Source of the DNA: Labilithrix sp.
Lineage (GTDB): Bacteria > Myxococcota_A > Polyangia > Polyangiales > Polyangiaceae
Assembly: GCA_019637155.1 (NCBI GenBank)
Contig: JAHBWE010000023.1
Coordinates: 1-64,000 of the forward strand
DNA: 64,000 nt
Direction of reading: 5' to 3'
Made by a program: the position numbers and the translations under genes. Position 1 is the first letter of the stretch. Every line of letters begins with the position of its first letter. The notes beneath the pieces were generated by a model. It did not search any database and was not told where the DNA came from. It saw nothing but the letters and a program-made list of their open reading frames with translations. This document shows positions 1 through 8,248 of this stretch, piece after piece.

Positions 1-341
1 AGATCAGAGAAAGAAAGAGATAGGGCGGGGGCGCCGAATCGATCCACGCGGCACTGCACAAGCCGGGTGTGGAAAATAATCGGCAGCTCATCCGTGAAAT
101 AGTGGTTGCGGCGTCGGCGGCCGTAAGCACAATGCTCCCCTGCACGTCGCCGGGCCAGCCGCCACAAGCGGGGGTAGTTTCTGCCGGGCGACGCGGCGGC
201 CAACGTTCTTCGCCCCACGTAGTCGGGCGTCCCTGGCGTCAGAAGTCCACCGATTCGAACCGTCAACACGGCTCGTCGGGGATCGTCTGGTGCCCGCGGC
301 CGGTGGTCCCGGACGAGCCCTTCTGAAAGGAAGGCTCGCCA
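1..341. other. left edge, no convincing gene
   Basis: These 341 bases precede the first convincing gene of the integrative element. Short open frames exist on both strands, but their products are Arg/Ser/Pro-rich with no recognisable domain, and none has a ribosome binding site. A purine-rich stretch lies at 2-25. The last 15 bases carry the Shine-Dalgarno sequence of the next gene (AAGGAAGG, 327-334). A T-arm-like decamer, GATTCGAACC, occurs at about 251-260 but has no tRNA around it. Confidence 0.5.
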
Positions 342-983
342 ATGGCAGCCCAAACCGAAAACGGGACGCCCTCGTCGCCCCATATCTCGTCCACGTCGGC
401 CGCCGCCCACCCCTTCACGCCGCCCATCAAGACCGGCGATCCGAAGGGCGACTGCGCCGGCTTCGAGAAGTACCGCAAGAAGCCGCAGGTCAAGCAGGCC
501 GGCGTGCGCATCCTCACGGCCGTACCGATCCGCAACCCGGTGAAGTACGAGTGGGTCACCGTCCACCCCGAATGGGTCTATGAGCCCGTCGACATCCTCA
601 CTCTCGAGGACAAGACGTCGTTCATCATGAACCCGGGCCTCGAGCTGGAGCTCGAGGGCCTCGGCGTGCGCACGGTGGCGCTCTACCCGGCGGTCTCGAA
701 GGGAGGTGCCGTCTTCCTGTGGCCGAACCGACTTACCGACCGAATCGACTCCTGGAAGGAGACGTCGGACCGCGCGATTGAGATCGCGAAGGGAACCTGG
801 GTCCGCATGTCTTCGGACATGTCCGCCAAGGAGTACGTCACGACCGTCGCCGTGAACGATCTCGGCAAGCCGCCGTGGCCGGGCGACATGACCTACGACA
901 GCCTCTGGGACCTCGCCGCGAAGCACCGCACGATCGACAGCGTCGACCACGTCGTCCTTCGCCGCCTCGCTGGCGACTTCTAA
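342..983 (+). CDS. uncharacterised integrative-element protein upstream of polymerase
   Basis: A 213-residue protein that I cannot assign a function. The first 45 residues are Ser/Thr/Pro/Ala-rich and probably disordered. The rest looks like one soluble domain, with a hydrophobic stretch near the middle (YPAVSKGGAVFLWPNRL) and a conserved-looking C-terminal tail (RTIDSVDHVVLRRLAG). There is no signal peptide or membrane segment. The ATG is supported by AAGGAAGG seven bases upstream, a real Shine-Dalgarno sequence, unlike many chromosomal genes further right. It ends 14 bases before the polymerase start on the same strand, so the two are probably one operon. From memory, similar proteins sit next to family A polymerases in integrative elements of other GC-rich bacteria; I cannot verify this here. 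An accessory role to the polymerase is inference. Confidence 0.75.
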   Translation: MAAQTENGTPSSPHISSTSAAAHPFTPPIKTGDPKGDCAGFEKYRKKPQVKQAGVRILTAVPIRNPVKYEWVTVHPEWVYEPVDILTLEDKTSFIMNPGLELELEGLGVRTVALYPAVSKGGAVFLWPNRLTDRIDSWKETSDRAIEIAKGTWVRMSSDMSAKEYVTTVAVNDLGKPPWPGDMTYDSLWDLAAKHRTIDSVDHVVLRRLAGDF

Positions 984-997
984 CGAGGAGTCGCGTC

Positions 998-2764
998 ATG
1001 GCCGACGGGCGGGTTACCTCCATCCAGCTCTGGGACTTCGAGTTTCGGGATCTGGAGGGCGGTAACCCGCCCGTCCTCATTTGCGGCTGCGTGGAGGACT
1101 TCTTCACCGGCCGACGAGAAGAGCTTTGGCTTTACGACGGCGCGCACCCGAAGGAGCCGCCGTTCCCGATCGACGAGGGGACCCTGCTCGTCGCCTACGG
1201 CGTCCGCGCCGAGCTTCAGTGTTTTCGGGTGCTCAACTGGCGGCTGCCGAGCGCGGCGCTCGACCTGAGCAGCGAGTTCCGGCTCCGCGTCAACGGCACG
1301 CGCGAGGACGGCTTCAGCATCCTCGACGCGCTCGAGTTCCACGGCAAGCCGCACGTCACGCGCGAGCACAAGGACAACATGCGGAACCTCGCGCGCCGGG
1401 CGGATCCGCCGACGTACACGCCTGGCGAGAGGCGGTGGTTGACCGCCTACTGCTGGACCGACGTCGACGGCGCGCGCGACCTGCTCCTCGAGACGTGGCA
1501 CGAGATCGACTGGGAGCGGGCCGTCAACGTCCGCGGCCGATACCAGCTCGCGCTCTCGGAGGTCGAGGCACGCGGCGTCAGCATCGACGTCGATACGCTC
1601 GAGAAGATCAAGGACGGGCAGGAGTTCGTCCGCTGGAGCTTCGCCCACCTGGCCGAGGCTCGGTATCCGGGCGTGTTCAAGAAGGGCCGCTTCATCCGCC
1701 GCGGCTTCGCCGACATGCTCAATCGTGAGGGCAAGGCGTGGCCGACGACGCCGACGGGCCAGTTGAAGCTCGACAAGAAGACCTGGCAGACGATGGTCCG
1801 GATCCATCCGGCCCTTAGCCGGCTGAACGAGGCGCGCGGCATCCTCGAACAGTTCCACACGCCGAAGCTCGCCGTCGGAAGCGGCGGCCAGAACGTCTCG
1901 CCGCTCTGGTCCTATGCGAGCAAGACGGGGCGCACGCAGTTCTCGGGATCCCGCTACATCTTCGGTCTTCCGTCGTGGAACCGCGGGCTCATCCTGCCGA
2001 ACCCCGGAAAGGTCTACCTTTACGCCGACTATCGGCGTCAGGAGCCGGCGGTGCAGGCCGCGCTGTCCGACGACGACGTCATGAAGGCCGCCTATCGGGC
2101 GCCGGGCTGCTTCTATCTGAACTTCGCCATCGCGGCGAAGCAGGTTCCGGCGGACGCGACCGACGAGGAGCTCCGCGAGCTGCGCGAACGATTCAAGACG
2201 ATCACGATCGCAACGTCCTATGGGCAGAGCGCGTGGTCCCTCGCGGCGCAGCTCGGCATCGCCGACGTCGACGCCGCCGAGATGCTAGGCACCTTCAGGA
2301 AGACGTTCCGGACGTACGTCGGATGGAGCGACAACGTAGCCGACGTCGCCAAGCTCGAAGGCAGGCTCTCGACCCTATTCGGGTGGGAGCTTCAGGTCGG
2401 CCGCAAGACGAACGAGGCGTGGAAGATCGCCGCCGAGGACCGCACGGCGAGGAACTTCTTGGGTCAGGCCACCGCCGCCGAGATGACCAGGATCGCGCTC
2501 GTCCTCGCCGTCGAGCGCGGGCTGCGTGTCGCAAGCGTCGTCCATGACGCTCTGTTGGTTGAGGCCGACGAGTCCGAGTTCAAGGAAGTCCGCCACGAGC
2601 TCGTGCGGGCGATGCACGAGGCGAGCGAGCTGGTGCTGTTCGGCTTCCGCGTCGAGGTCGACGTGAAGGAGATCCGCCCGGTGTCCGTGCTTCACCCGGA
2701 CCGCTGCCTCGGCAAGGGCGCGGCGACGTGGCTCGAGGTCATGAAGATCCTGGGGTTGAAGTGA
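998..2764 (+). CDS. family A DNA polymerase of an integrative element
   Basis: Predicted 588-residue PolA-type DNA polymerase, shorter than cellular Pol I (about 900) and lacking the 5'-3' nuclease. The N-terminus resembles a DnaQ-like proofreading domain: D13-F-E15 fits Exo I and a Y-x3-D (YCWTD) fits Exo III, but the Exo II region is poorly conserved. Motif A is ADYRRQEP with D344 and the glutamate kept. Motif B has K400 and Y408 (KTITIATSYG). Motif C is VHDA with H516-D517, where the usual following Glu is Ala. Start chosen at ATG 998 because AACGAGGAG lies seven bases upstream; the frame is open further left but out of register with gene signals. Its stop overlaps the next GTG by four bases. 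The likely role is replication or repair of the mobile element. Polymerase activity is inferred from the metal-binding aspartates. Confidence 0.88.
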   Translation: MADGRVTSIQLWDFEFRDLEGGNPPVLICGCVEDFFTGRREELWLYDGAHPKEPPFPIDEGTLLVAYGVRAELQCFRVLNWRLPSAALDLSSEFRLRVNGTREDGFSILDALEFHGKPHVTREHKDNMRNLARRADPPTYTPGERRWLTAYCWTDVDGARDLLLETWHEIDWERAVNVRGRYQLALSEVEARGVSIDVDTLEKIKDGQEFVRWSFAHLAEARYPGVFKKGRFIRRGFADMLNREGKAWPTTPTGQLKLDKKTWQTMVRIHPALSRLNEARGILEQFHTPKLAVGSGGQNVSPLWSYASKTGRTQFSGSRYIFGLPSWNRGLILPNPGKVYLYADYRRQEPAVQAALSDDDVMKAAYRAPGCFYLNFAIAAKQVPADATDEELRELRERFKTITIATSYGQSAWSLAAQLGIADVDAAEMLGTFRKTFRTYVGWSDNVADVAKLEGRLSTLFGWELQVGRKTNEAWKIAAEDRTARNFLGQATAAEMTRIALVLAVERGLRVASVVHDALLVEADESEFKEVRHELVRAMHEASELVLFGFRVEVDVKEIRPVSVLHPDRCLGKGAATWLEVMKILGLK

Positions 2765-3042
2765 GCGTCCCGGCCTTCATCAAGGGCCCGATCCCCTGGG
2801 CCGGCTGGATGCACGTCGCGTGCAGCGTCCGCGGCTCCGCCGCAATCGTCGCCCTGCACGTGTGGCTCTGGGCCGGCATCAAGAGAAGGCGCACCGTCGC
2901 CATCAACCTCGCGCGACTTCCCATCGGCCGCGCGTCCGCCCGCAGGGGCTTGAAGACCCTCGAGGAGCTTGGCTTGGTCACCGTTCAACGACGTCCCGGG
3001 CGACGGGCCGTCATCACCATCGTCATGAGGAGAGAACCATGA
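2761..3042 (+). CDS. small winged-helix DNA-binding protein
   Basis: A 93-residue protein starting at GTG 2761, which overlaps the polymerase stop as GTGA, so translation is probably coupled. The C-terminal half reads as a winged helix: a helix-turn-helix (IGRASARRGLKTLEELGLV) followed by a two-strand wing (TVQRRPGRRAVITIV). The N-terminal half has an aromatic and hydrophobic helix (IVALHVWLWAGIKRR). The fold matches MarR/GntR-like or replication-initiator winged helices, which are too short and diverse to separate by eye. Being embedded between a polymerase gene and integrase genes, it probably regulates or helps replicate the element; this is inference. Confidence 0.7.
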   Translation: MSVPAFIKGPIPWAGWMHVACSVRGSAAIVALHVWLWAGIKRRRTVAINLARLPIGRASARRGLKTLEELGLVTVQRRPGRRAVITIVMRREP

Positions 3043-3260
3043 GTAGACGTCAGATTCAGCTTGTCATGATCGGCGGGACTCCGTTGGAGCGGGGGTTGCT
3101 CGCCTCCGAGATCTCGTCGTCGATGGGATGCGGAGTCGTGAGCATCGCCGACGGCGAGACTTTCGAGTTCAGCGACGCGTCGCAAGCGGACTTCGACCAG
3201 AAATACACCGACGTTTTCAAGAGCGGCGAGCACGGTGTTGGCATCGTGCTCCGCGTCTGA
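3039..3260 (+). CDS. small uncharacterised protein of the element
   Basis: A 73-residue protein starting at ATG 3039, overlapping the previous stop as ATGA; GGAGAGAA lies just upstream. It has no cysteines, no membrane segment and no domain that I recognise. The composition is mixed alpha/beta (LVMIGGTPLERGLLASEI, then a short acidic stretch and GVGIVLRV at the end). Tight overlap with the winged-helix gene is the main reason to accept it as real. No function can be proposed. Confidence 0.6.
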   Translation: MSRRQIQLVMIGGTPLERGLLASEISSSMGCGVVSIADGETFEFSDASQADFDQKYTDVFKSGEHGVGIVLRV

Positions 3261-3404
3261 GCTCGTCGCCGTGCAGTGTCGCCGCGGGCGTCGGCGCATC
3301 GTACCGATGCGCTGGGGCCGCTCCACACTGCCGGTTCGCGATGGAGGCGAGACCGCCAGAGATTTTACCGGCTTCAACGTACCCGCAACCCATGAGTGCC
3401 ACGC

Positions 3405-4040
3405 ATGTCATCAAGAGACCCTTTGAGCGCGGAGGACCGCGCGTGCGTCCAGCGCATGGCGCAGGCGATCCGGGCCGCAGTCCTCTCGCAGGGGATCCGC
3501 GAGGCGATGGCGTCCGCCTCCCGCGAGGCTGTGGATCTCCTGCGGGCTGCCCCTCGCGTACCGGAGCGGCGACTCCTCAGCACCGAGGAGTCCGCGGCGT
3601 ACGCGGGCGTGACGCCGGCTGCGCTCCGCGTGGCCGCGAGCAGGGGCGTGGTCTCGCCCGCCGGCCGGCGCGGGCGGTCGCTCACGTGGTCCATCGACGC
3701 GCTCGACGCCTGGATGACGGGGGCCGCCGATGACGCTCGTGGGCGAGTACGTCAGCCGATGGGGCATGTGGGTCTCGCCCGAGCCGGTGCCCGGAGCTCC
3801 GGGAGTGTACCGTCGTCGGGACGGCGGGTTCGTGGTGCGCGCGCGGGTGGTGCACGTGCGGACGGGCCGGACAGTCACGATCTGTCGGGCGCTCGGCGAC
3901 GAGGTGAGCCCGCAGCGCGCCTACGTGGTGTTGCAGGATCTCAAGCGGGCGGCGCGCGTGGGCGTGCTGGACGCCGTGCAGACGGAGATGCCTACCGCGA
4001 AGAGCTTCGCGCTCTCGTTGTTCAAAGCAAAGGTCGCTGA
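3405..4040 (+). CDS. excisionase-like HTH protein, reading frame runs into integrase
   Basis: The recognisable part is about the first 105 residues. They include a helical N-terminus and a MerR/excisionase-type helix-turn-helix (RRLLSTEESAAYAGVTPAAL then a wing and SIDALDAWM), the usual form of a recombination directionality factor next to a tyrosine integrase. After DAWM the frame stays open to 4040, overlapping the integrase by 311 bases. That C-terminal part is Arg/Gly/Ala-rich like a shadow of the integrase frame and is probably not functional. A run of five G at 3719-3723 sits exactly where the domain ends. One extra G would end the protein at 3733, overlapping the integrase start as ATGA. 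ATG 3405 was chosen over GTG 3396; neither has a good ribosome binding site. Confidence 0.7.
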   Translation: MSSRDPLSAEDRACVQRMAQAIRAAVLSQGIREAMASASREAVDLLRAAPRVPERRLLSTEESAAYAGVTPAALRVAASRGVVSPAGRRGRSLTWSIDALDAWMTGAADDARGRVRQPMGHVGLARAGARSSGSVPSSGRRVRGARAGGARADGPDSHDLSGARRRGEPAARLRGVAGSQAGGARGRAGRRADGDAYREELRALVVQSKGR

Positions 4041-5055
4041 CGGCAGCATCGCGAGCGCGAAGGGCCGCGAGAAGTGGGCAACGATCCTCGGCCACCTGGC
4101 GCGCGCAAAGTGGGCCGACTACCTGCTCGACCGGATCGAGCCTCGCGACCTGCACGAGTGGCGCGACTCGCTCCCCTCGCTCACCTGGACGCGCACCCGC
4201 TTCGATTGGCAGACCGGCCAGCCAGTTGTGATCAAGACCGGCAAGTACGCGCCCACGACGCTCAACGACTGGCTCGCCGTCGCGCGCGTGGTCTTCGCCG
4301 CCGCGAAGAGGAAGTACGGGCTCCCGGCCGACCCCATGGCCGACGTCGAGGACTTCCCGCTGAAGGGCCACCGCACGTACACGCGCGAGGAGCCGAACGC
4401 GCTCACGCCGGAGGAGACGGCGACGTGGCTGGCGAAGCTCCGGGAGCTCTACCCACGGCTGTTCGCGATGGTGCTGCTCGGGTTCGTCCTCGGTCAGCGC
4501 CCGAGCACGCTCCGTCCGCTCCGGCGGAAGGGCAGGCAGGCGGACCTCGACCTCGCCCGCGGCGTGATCCAGATCCGCCGGTCGCACACCCTTGGCGACG
4601 AGGTGATGGAGGCGACGAAGACGTTCGCCGACCAGGAGGTCGCGCTCCCGAAGAGCGTGCTCGACGTCCTGCGCGAGCACGTCGCGTGGCTCGACGCCGG
4701 CTACCCGGAAGGAGGGACCTGGCAGCAGCGCAAGTCGGAGCTCCTGTTCCCGTCCGCCGAGGGCAAGCTGCTCTGCCGGTCGGCGCTGCAGAAGCCGTTC
4801 GCGAAGGTCACGGAGGCGTGCGGGCTCGGCAAGAGCATCACGCCGCGCGCGATGCGCCGGACGTTCCAGGACCTTACGCGGAAGGCCGGCGTCGACGGCG
4901 TCGTGGCGATGGCGATCTCGGGCCACGCGACCGACGCCATGCGCGTCCGGTACTCGACTGCGGGCGGACCCGAAATCGCCGCGGCGATCGGGAAGGTCGT
5001 GAGCATCGCGACGGCGAAGCCGCGGGCGGGAAGGGCGAAGAAGAAGGCGGGGTAG
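3730..5055 (+). CDS. int: tyrosine recombinase / integrase
   Basis: A 441-residue phage-type integrase. Residues 20-80 resemble an arm-binding domain (GVYRRRDGGFVVRARV). Residues 90-200 form the core-binding SAM-like domain. Residues 225-430 are the catalytic domain. Visible catalytic residues are R257 (GQRPSTLRPL), R376 in the box II position (PRAMRRTFQ, where the usual first His is Arg373), H399 (ISGHATD) and the nucleophile Y408 (RYST). It closes the element's gene block and ends four bases before the stop of the convergent LuxR-type gene. It would integrate and, with the excisionase-like protein, excise the element. The attachment site is not visible with certainty. Confidence 0.92.
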   Translation: MTLVGEYVSRWGMWVSPEPVPGAPGVYRRRDGGFVVRARVVHVRTGRTVTICRALGDEVSPQRAYVVLQDLKRAARVGVLDAVQTEMPTAKSFALSLFKAKVADGSIASAKGREKWATILGHLARAKWADYLLDRIEPRDLHEWRDSLPSLTWTRTRFDWQTGQPVVIKTGKYAPTTLNDWLAVARVVFAAAKRKYGLPADPMADVEDFPLKGHRTYTREEPNALTPEETATWLAKLRELYPRLFAMVLLGFVLGQRPSTLRPLRRKGRQADLDLARGVIQIRRSHTLGDEVMEATKTFADQEVALPKSVLDVLREHVAWLDAGYPEGGTWQQRKSELLFPSAEGKLLCRSALQKPFAKVTEACGLGKSITPRAMRRTFQDLTRKAGVDGVVAMAISGHATDAMRVRYSTAGGPEIAAAIGKVVSIATAKPRAGRAKKKAG

Positions 5056-5059
5056 ATCG

Positions 5060-6088
5060 TCAGCGATGTGGAAAGCGCGCGCGCAGCTCCGCGCGACCAT
5101 GGACTCCGAGCTGCCGGTAGACGTCCCGAAGATGGTACCGCGCGGTCTCGTAGCTCATCCCGAGCTCGCGAGCGACGCGCGGGAGCGACAGCCCCTCGGC
5201 CACGCGCGTCGCGACCTCACGCTGCGTCGGCGTGAGAGAGAAGAGCGCGTCCTCGTCGACCGTGTTCGCTGGACGCTCACAGAGCGCGAAGAGGAGGCGG
5301 CGATCGGCGGCGCGTCGCGGCCGCGGCCCCGAGCGCGTAGGATCGACGAAGCTCGCCTCGATCTGGTGGCGCGCCGAGACGACGAGCGGCGGCGGCGCGG
5401 ATTTTGCGACCCGGGAGGCGCGCGCGACGAGCGTCGTGAAGAGCCGTCCTTGCGCTAGCTTGGTGCTGATGTCCAGGTGGAGGACGAGTGCCTCATTTAC
5501 GCTCGGACTCTTGTAGAGGACCAGGCTCGGAAGGTCGACCCACGCCAACGGGATCACCCGCGCGAGGTCGCCGGAGATGGCGAGCTTCGCGATGCCGCTC
5601 CCGAGCGCGTTGGTGATCCATGGCGCCAGCAACCTGATGACGAGCGCGTCGCCGTCCTCGAATGGTCGACCGCCCTCGCCGCGATAGAGTGCCGCGGAGT
5701 AGCTCCCTCCGAGTGTATCGTAGCGCGACACGGCGCCGTCCGCGTAGCCGAAGCGCGCGAGCCCCCGGACGAGAGGGCCCGCGCGCTCGCGCGCGGTGCT
5801 GTGGGTCATCACCCGGTACGGCTCTCCGCCGGAGTGATCGAGGAAGGCTGGCGACGGATCCCACGAGAGGTGACGCATGTGGAGCTCGCGCCAGCCGTCT
5901 TCGATGCCGTGGACGTGCGCGAGGGGCGAGAAGCCGAAGCCTGGCCCGATGCTCACCGCCTGGACGTCCAGCGCACGCTGGAGCAGGTGCGACGCTTCCG
6001 CGACGTCTTCGGTGCTGCCGAACCCCCTCTGCAACAGTGCGAGCAAGCTCCGAAGCGCCGCTGAGTCCACGATCGTAGGAGGATACAC
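5060..6088 (-). CDS. LuxR-type transcriptional regulator
   Basis: A 342-residue regulator. Residues 1-270 are a divergent sensor region with no clear PAS or GAF signature. Residues about 282-336 form a LuxR/GerE helix-turn-helix (LTPTQREVATRVAEGLSLPR and onward through SYETARYHLRDVYRQLGVHG). The start is GTG 6088. It lacks a receiver domain, so it is a one-component regulator whose ligand is unknown. It lies tail to tail with the integrase and 51 bases downstream of a lipoprotein gene on the same strand. It may belong to the element or to the neighbouring chromosome; the sequence does not settle this. Confidence 0.85.
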   Translation of the reverse strand: MYPPTIVDSAALRSLLALLQRGFGSTEDVAEASHLLQRALDVQAVSIGPGFGFSPLAHVHGIEDGWRELHMRHLSWDPSPAFLDHSGGEPYRVMTHSTARERAGPLVRGLARFGYADGAVSRYDTLGGSYSAALYRGEGGRPFEDGDALVIRLLAPWITNALGSGIAKLAISGDLARVIPLAWVDLPSLVLYKSPSVNEALVLHLDISTKLAQGRLFTTLVARASRVAKSAPPPLVVSARHQIEASFVDPTRSGPRPRRAADRRLLFALCERPANTVDEDALFSLTPTQREVATRVAEGLSLPRVARELGMSYETARYHLRDVYRQLGVHGRAELRARFPHR

Positions 6089-6139
6089 GGCGCGACCGCG
6101 CCGCGGGAGGGTGGCTTGGCGTTCGTGGCCAGCTCCACG

Positions 6140-8248
6140 TCACTGCGGGAAGGGGTGCAGCCCGCTCGCTACCGGCGGATCGACCGCGCCGTCCCAGTCG
6201 TGGGGCGCGTTGGCTCCGTAGTCGCCGGTGTGTCGGAACAGCGTCGTGCGGTAGGAGGGGGCCGGGACGGAGAACTCGGAGGCAGGCACGACGAGCAAGA
6301 TCGTGTCGTCGCGCAGGATGACGCGCGCCATCGACGTCGCCGACGACGTCGATCCGCCCGACGCGTCGGTGACCTTCAACGACCAGCCGGCCGCGGGCGA
6401 GTACTCGGCGGCGTACCAGCGATCGGTGCCCTTGAAGAAGTCGTTCGGGTATGCGGCCGCAGGCACGTAGTTGTTCGAAGGGTTCCCGTCCGCGTCGAAC
6501 ACGAAGCCGTACTGAAAATGATTCGTCGCGTCGGTCAGTGGGATCGGGTCCTGTACCGTCGCGTAGAGCATGAGGTAGCTGCCTTCGACGAGCGGCTGCA
6601 CGGGCGACGGGCAAAGCGTGAAGCCGTTCGGCCCCGCGCCGCACGGAAAGTCGGAGTTGTTGAAGCGAGCGTCCAAGAGGGCCTGCGCGAGCGTCGTCAC
6701 GAGCGCGCCACGGCGCAAGAGCCGCGTGAAGTTCCCCGGTGCCTTCGGAGGAACACCGCTACCAGACCACTGCGTCAAGCTCGGGAGTGACGGCAGGACG
6801 CACGCGAGGTGAGGCTCCACCACGCCGAAGAAAGCGGCGAGCTGGGCAAGCGCGGTGAGCTTCGGGTCTTGCGGCGTGCACGCCGTCGACGCGCCCGCGC
6901 AGCGGAAGTTCAGGACGGTAGGGCGCTCGAGCAAGACCGGCCAAGAAGAGCCCGTGAACTCCCCCCCCGTGAACTCCCCCCGCACACGGTAGAGAGCGCC
7001 GATCGCGTGCGTTCCGGGGGCCTTGCAAACGTACTTGAAGGCCAGCGTCTGCGATTGTCCCGTGGGCACGAAGGGGGCGCGGGCGACGATCGTCCCGGCC
7101 TCTACGGAGCTCTGGATCGGTGTCAACTGGTCCGTTGGCCCGTCGTAACGGATCTCGACGTGCTGGCTGGGGGAGAGCAGGAGGTGCGACGTCGTGGCGC
7201 CAAGGGCGCTCCCCGTCACTCCGAGCGTCGCGGTGGCGTCGTGCGCGACGTCGAGCGTGCACCCGTCGGTGCAGGATCCATCGAGCGTCAGCGAGAGCGA
7301 CGGATACCGAGCGGCGCTCCCCAAGATCTCGGCGAGCTTGTTGCTGACGTACATGAGCTCTAGGCCGCCGATGCCGCTCCGCAGCGTCTCTTTCGTCTCG
7401 GCGGCGAGCTCTGTCAGCGACTCCTGCAGCGCGTGCCCCACGCTCGCGGGCGCCGCGCTCGGCGCCGGCGGCGGGTTCAAGGGGGGGACGCACTGAACGT
7501 CGCGCTGGATCCACGCCGTGGTCGGCCCCCGCCCCTCCGCGACGGTGTGAAGCTGAACCTCGATCTTCCCAGGACCCTCCTGTGCACACTCGAGCGGCAG
7601 AGGCGTCAGCTGCGGTGAGAATTGTCCGAAGGCGACCCACTCCGCGCGCACCGGCGCGCGGAGTCGGATCGCACCCGTCGCCTCGGCTCGGACGACGTAG
7701 TTGCCGTTCACCTGAGGCGTAACGACGATCGGCGTCTCCCACGTGGCGCCGACGAGCTTCGGCGCCACGGGGCCCAGGAAGACGACCGCGTCTCGCCCCG
7801 CCGCGGGGCCGCCCGGCATCGTTTCCCTGAGCCAGACCCTTGAGAAATGCGGGATCGGCGTGGCCAGCCAGGTTTCCTCGACCCCTCCGACGACCTCCGC
7901 GCCGAGCGCGAACGTCTGGAGCGACTCGCGTTCACCGCCCTCCGACTCCAACGTCGCGGAGGACACCCACCGCTGGCCGTCCTCCGTCGGCGGGAGCCGT
8001 ACGAAGAGCCCCGCCGGCGTCGTGAACACGAGGCCGCTCGGCTCGAGCGCGTACCCGGAGTCGTCTCCGCGTTCGACGCGTGTGATGCGAATGTCGACGC
8101 CTGCGGGCGCCGACCCCTCGGGGACCCACAGCACCGCGTCGCCGTCGTCGCTGACGACGAAGCGCTCGGGCCGCGGGCTCTCGTCGTCGCCGCAACCGCT
8201 CGCGACGACGAGCCCGACGGCGAACGCGCCGATCGCGCGAGGCTTCAC
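6140..8248 (-). CDS. large predicted lipoprotein, unknown function
   Basis: A 702-residue secreted protein. The GTG at 8248 overlaps the stop of the upstream lipoprotein gene as GTGA, so the pair is translationally coupled. Residues 1-19 form a lipoprotein signal with lipobox VVASGC; the +2 residue is Gly. The mature part begins with beta-rich segments (AVLWVPEGSAPAGVDIRIT) and has paired cysteines scattered through (CTDGCTLD, CAGASTACTP), suggesting an extracytoplasmic beta-sandwich protein. A tandem EFTG-GEFTG peptide is encoded by a repeat with C8 and C6 tracts at 6961-6981. No catalytic motif is recognised. It is probably an outer membrane surface lipoprotein. Confidence 0.75.
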   Translation of the reverse strand: MKPRAIGAFAVGLVVASGCGDDESPRPERFVVSDDGDAVLWVPEGSAPAGVDIRITRVERGDDSGYALEPSGLVFTTPAGLFVRLPPTEDGQRWVSSATLESEGGERESLQTFALGAEVVGGVEETWLATPIPHFSRVWLRETMPGGPAAGRDAVVFLGPVAPKLVGATWETPIVVTPQVNGNYVVRAEATGAIRLRAPVRAEWVAFGQFSPQLTPLPLECAQEGPGKIEVQLHTVAEGRGPTTAWIQRDVQCVPPLNPPPAPSAAPASVGHALQESLTELAAETKETLRSGIGGLELMYVSNKLAEILGSAARYPSLSLTLDGSCTDGCTLDVAHDATATLGVTGSALGATTSHLLLSPSQHVEIRYDGPTDQLTPIQSSVEAGTIVARAPFVPTGQSQTLAFKYVCKAPGTHAIGALYRVRGEFTGGEFTGSSWPVLLERPTVLNFRCAGASTACTPQDPKLTALAQLAAFFGVVEPHLACVLPSLPSLTQWSGSGVPPKAPGNFTRLLRRGALVTTLAQALLDARFNNSDFPCGAGPNGFTLCPSPVQPLVEGSYLMLYATVQDPIPLTDATNHFQYGFVFDADGNPSNNYVPAAAYPNDFFKGTDRWYAAEYSPAAGWSLKVTDASGGSTSSATSMARVILRDDTILLVVPASEFSVPAPSYRTTLFRHTGDYGANAPHDWDGAVDPPVASGLHPFPQ

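Noticed and set aside
251..260. GATTCGAACC, identical to part of the tRNA-Gly T arm, as a distal attachment site
   Set aside because: Only 10 bases match and flanks do not, so it may be chance.
69..326. Short open frame at the left edge
   Set aside because: No ribosome binding site, no domain, and composition like other shadows.
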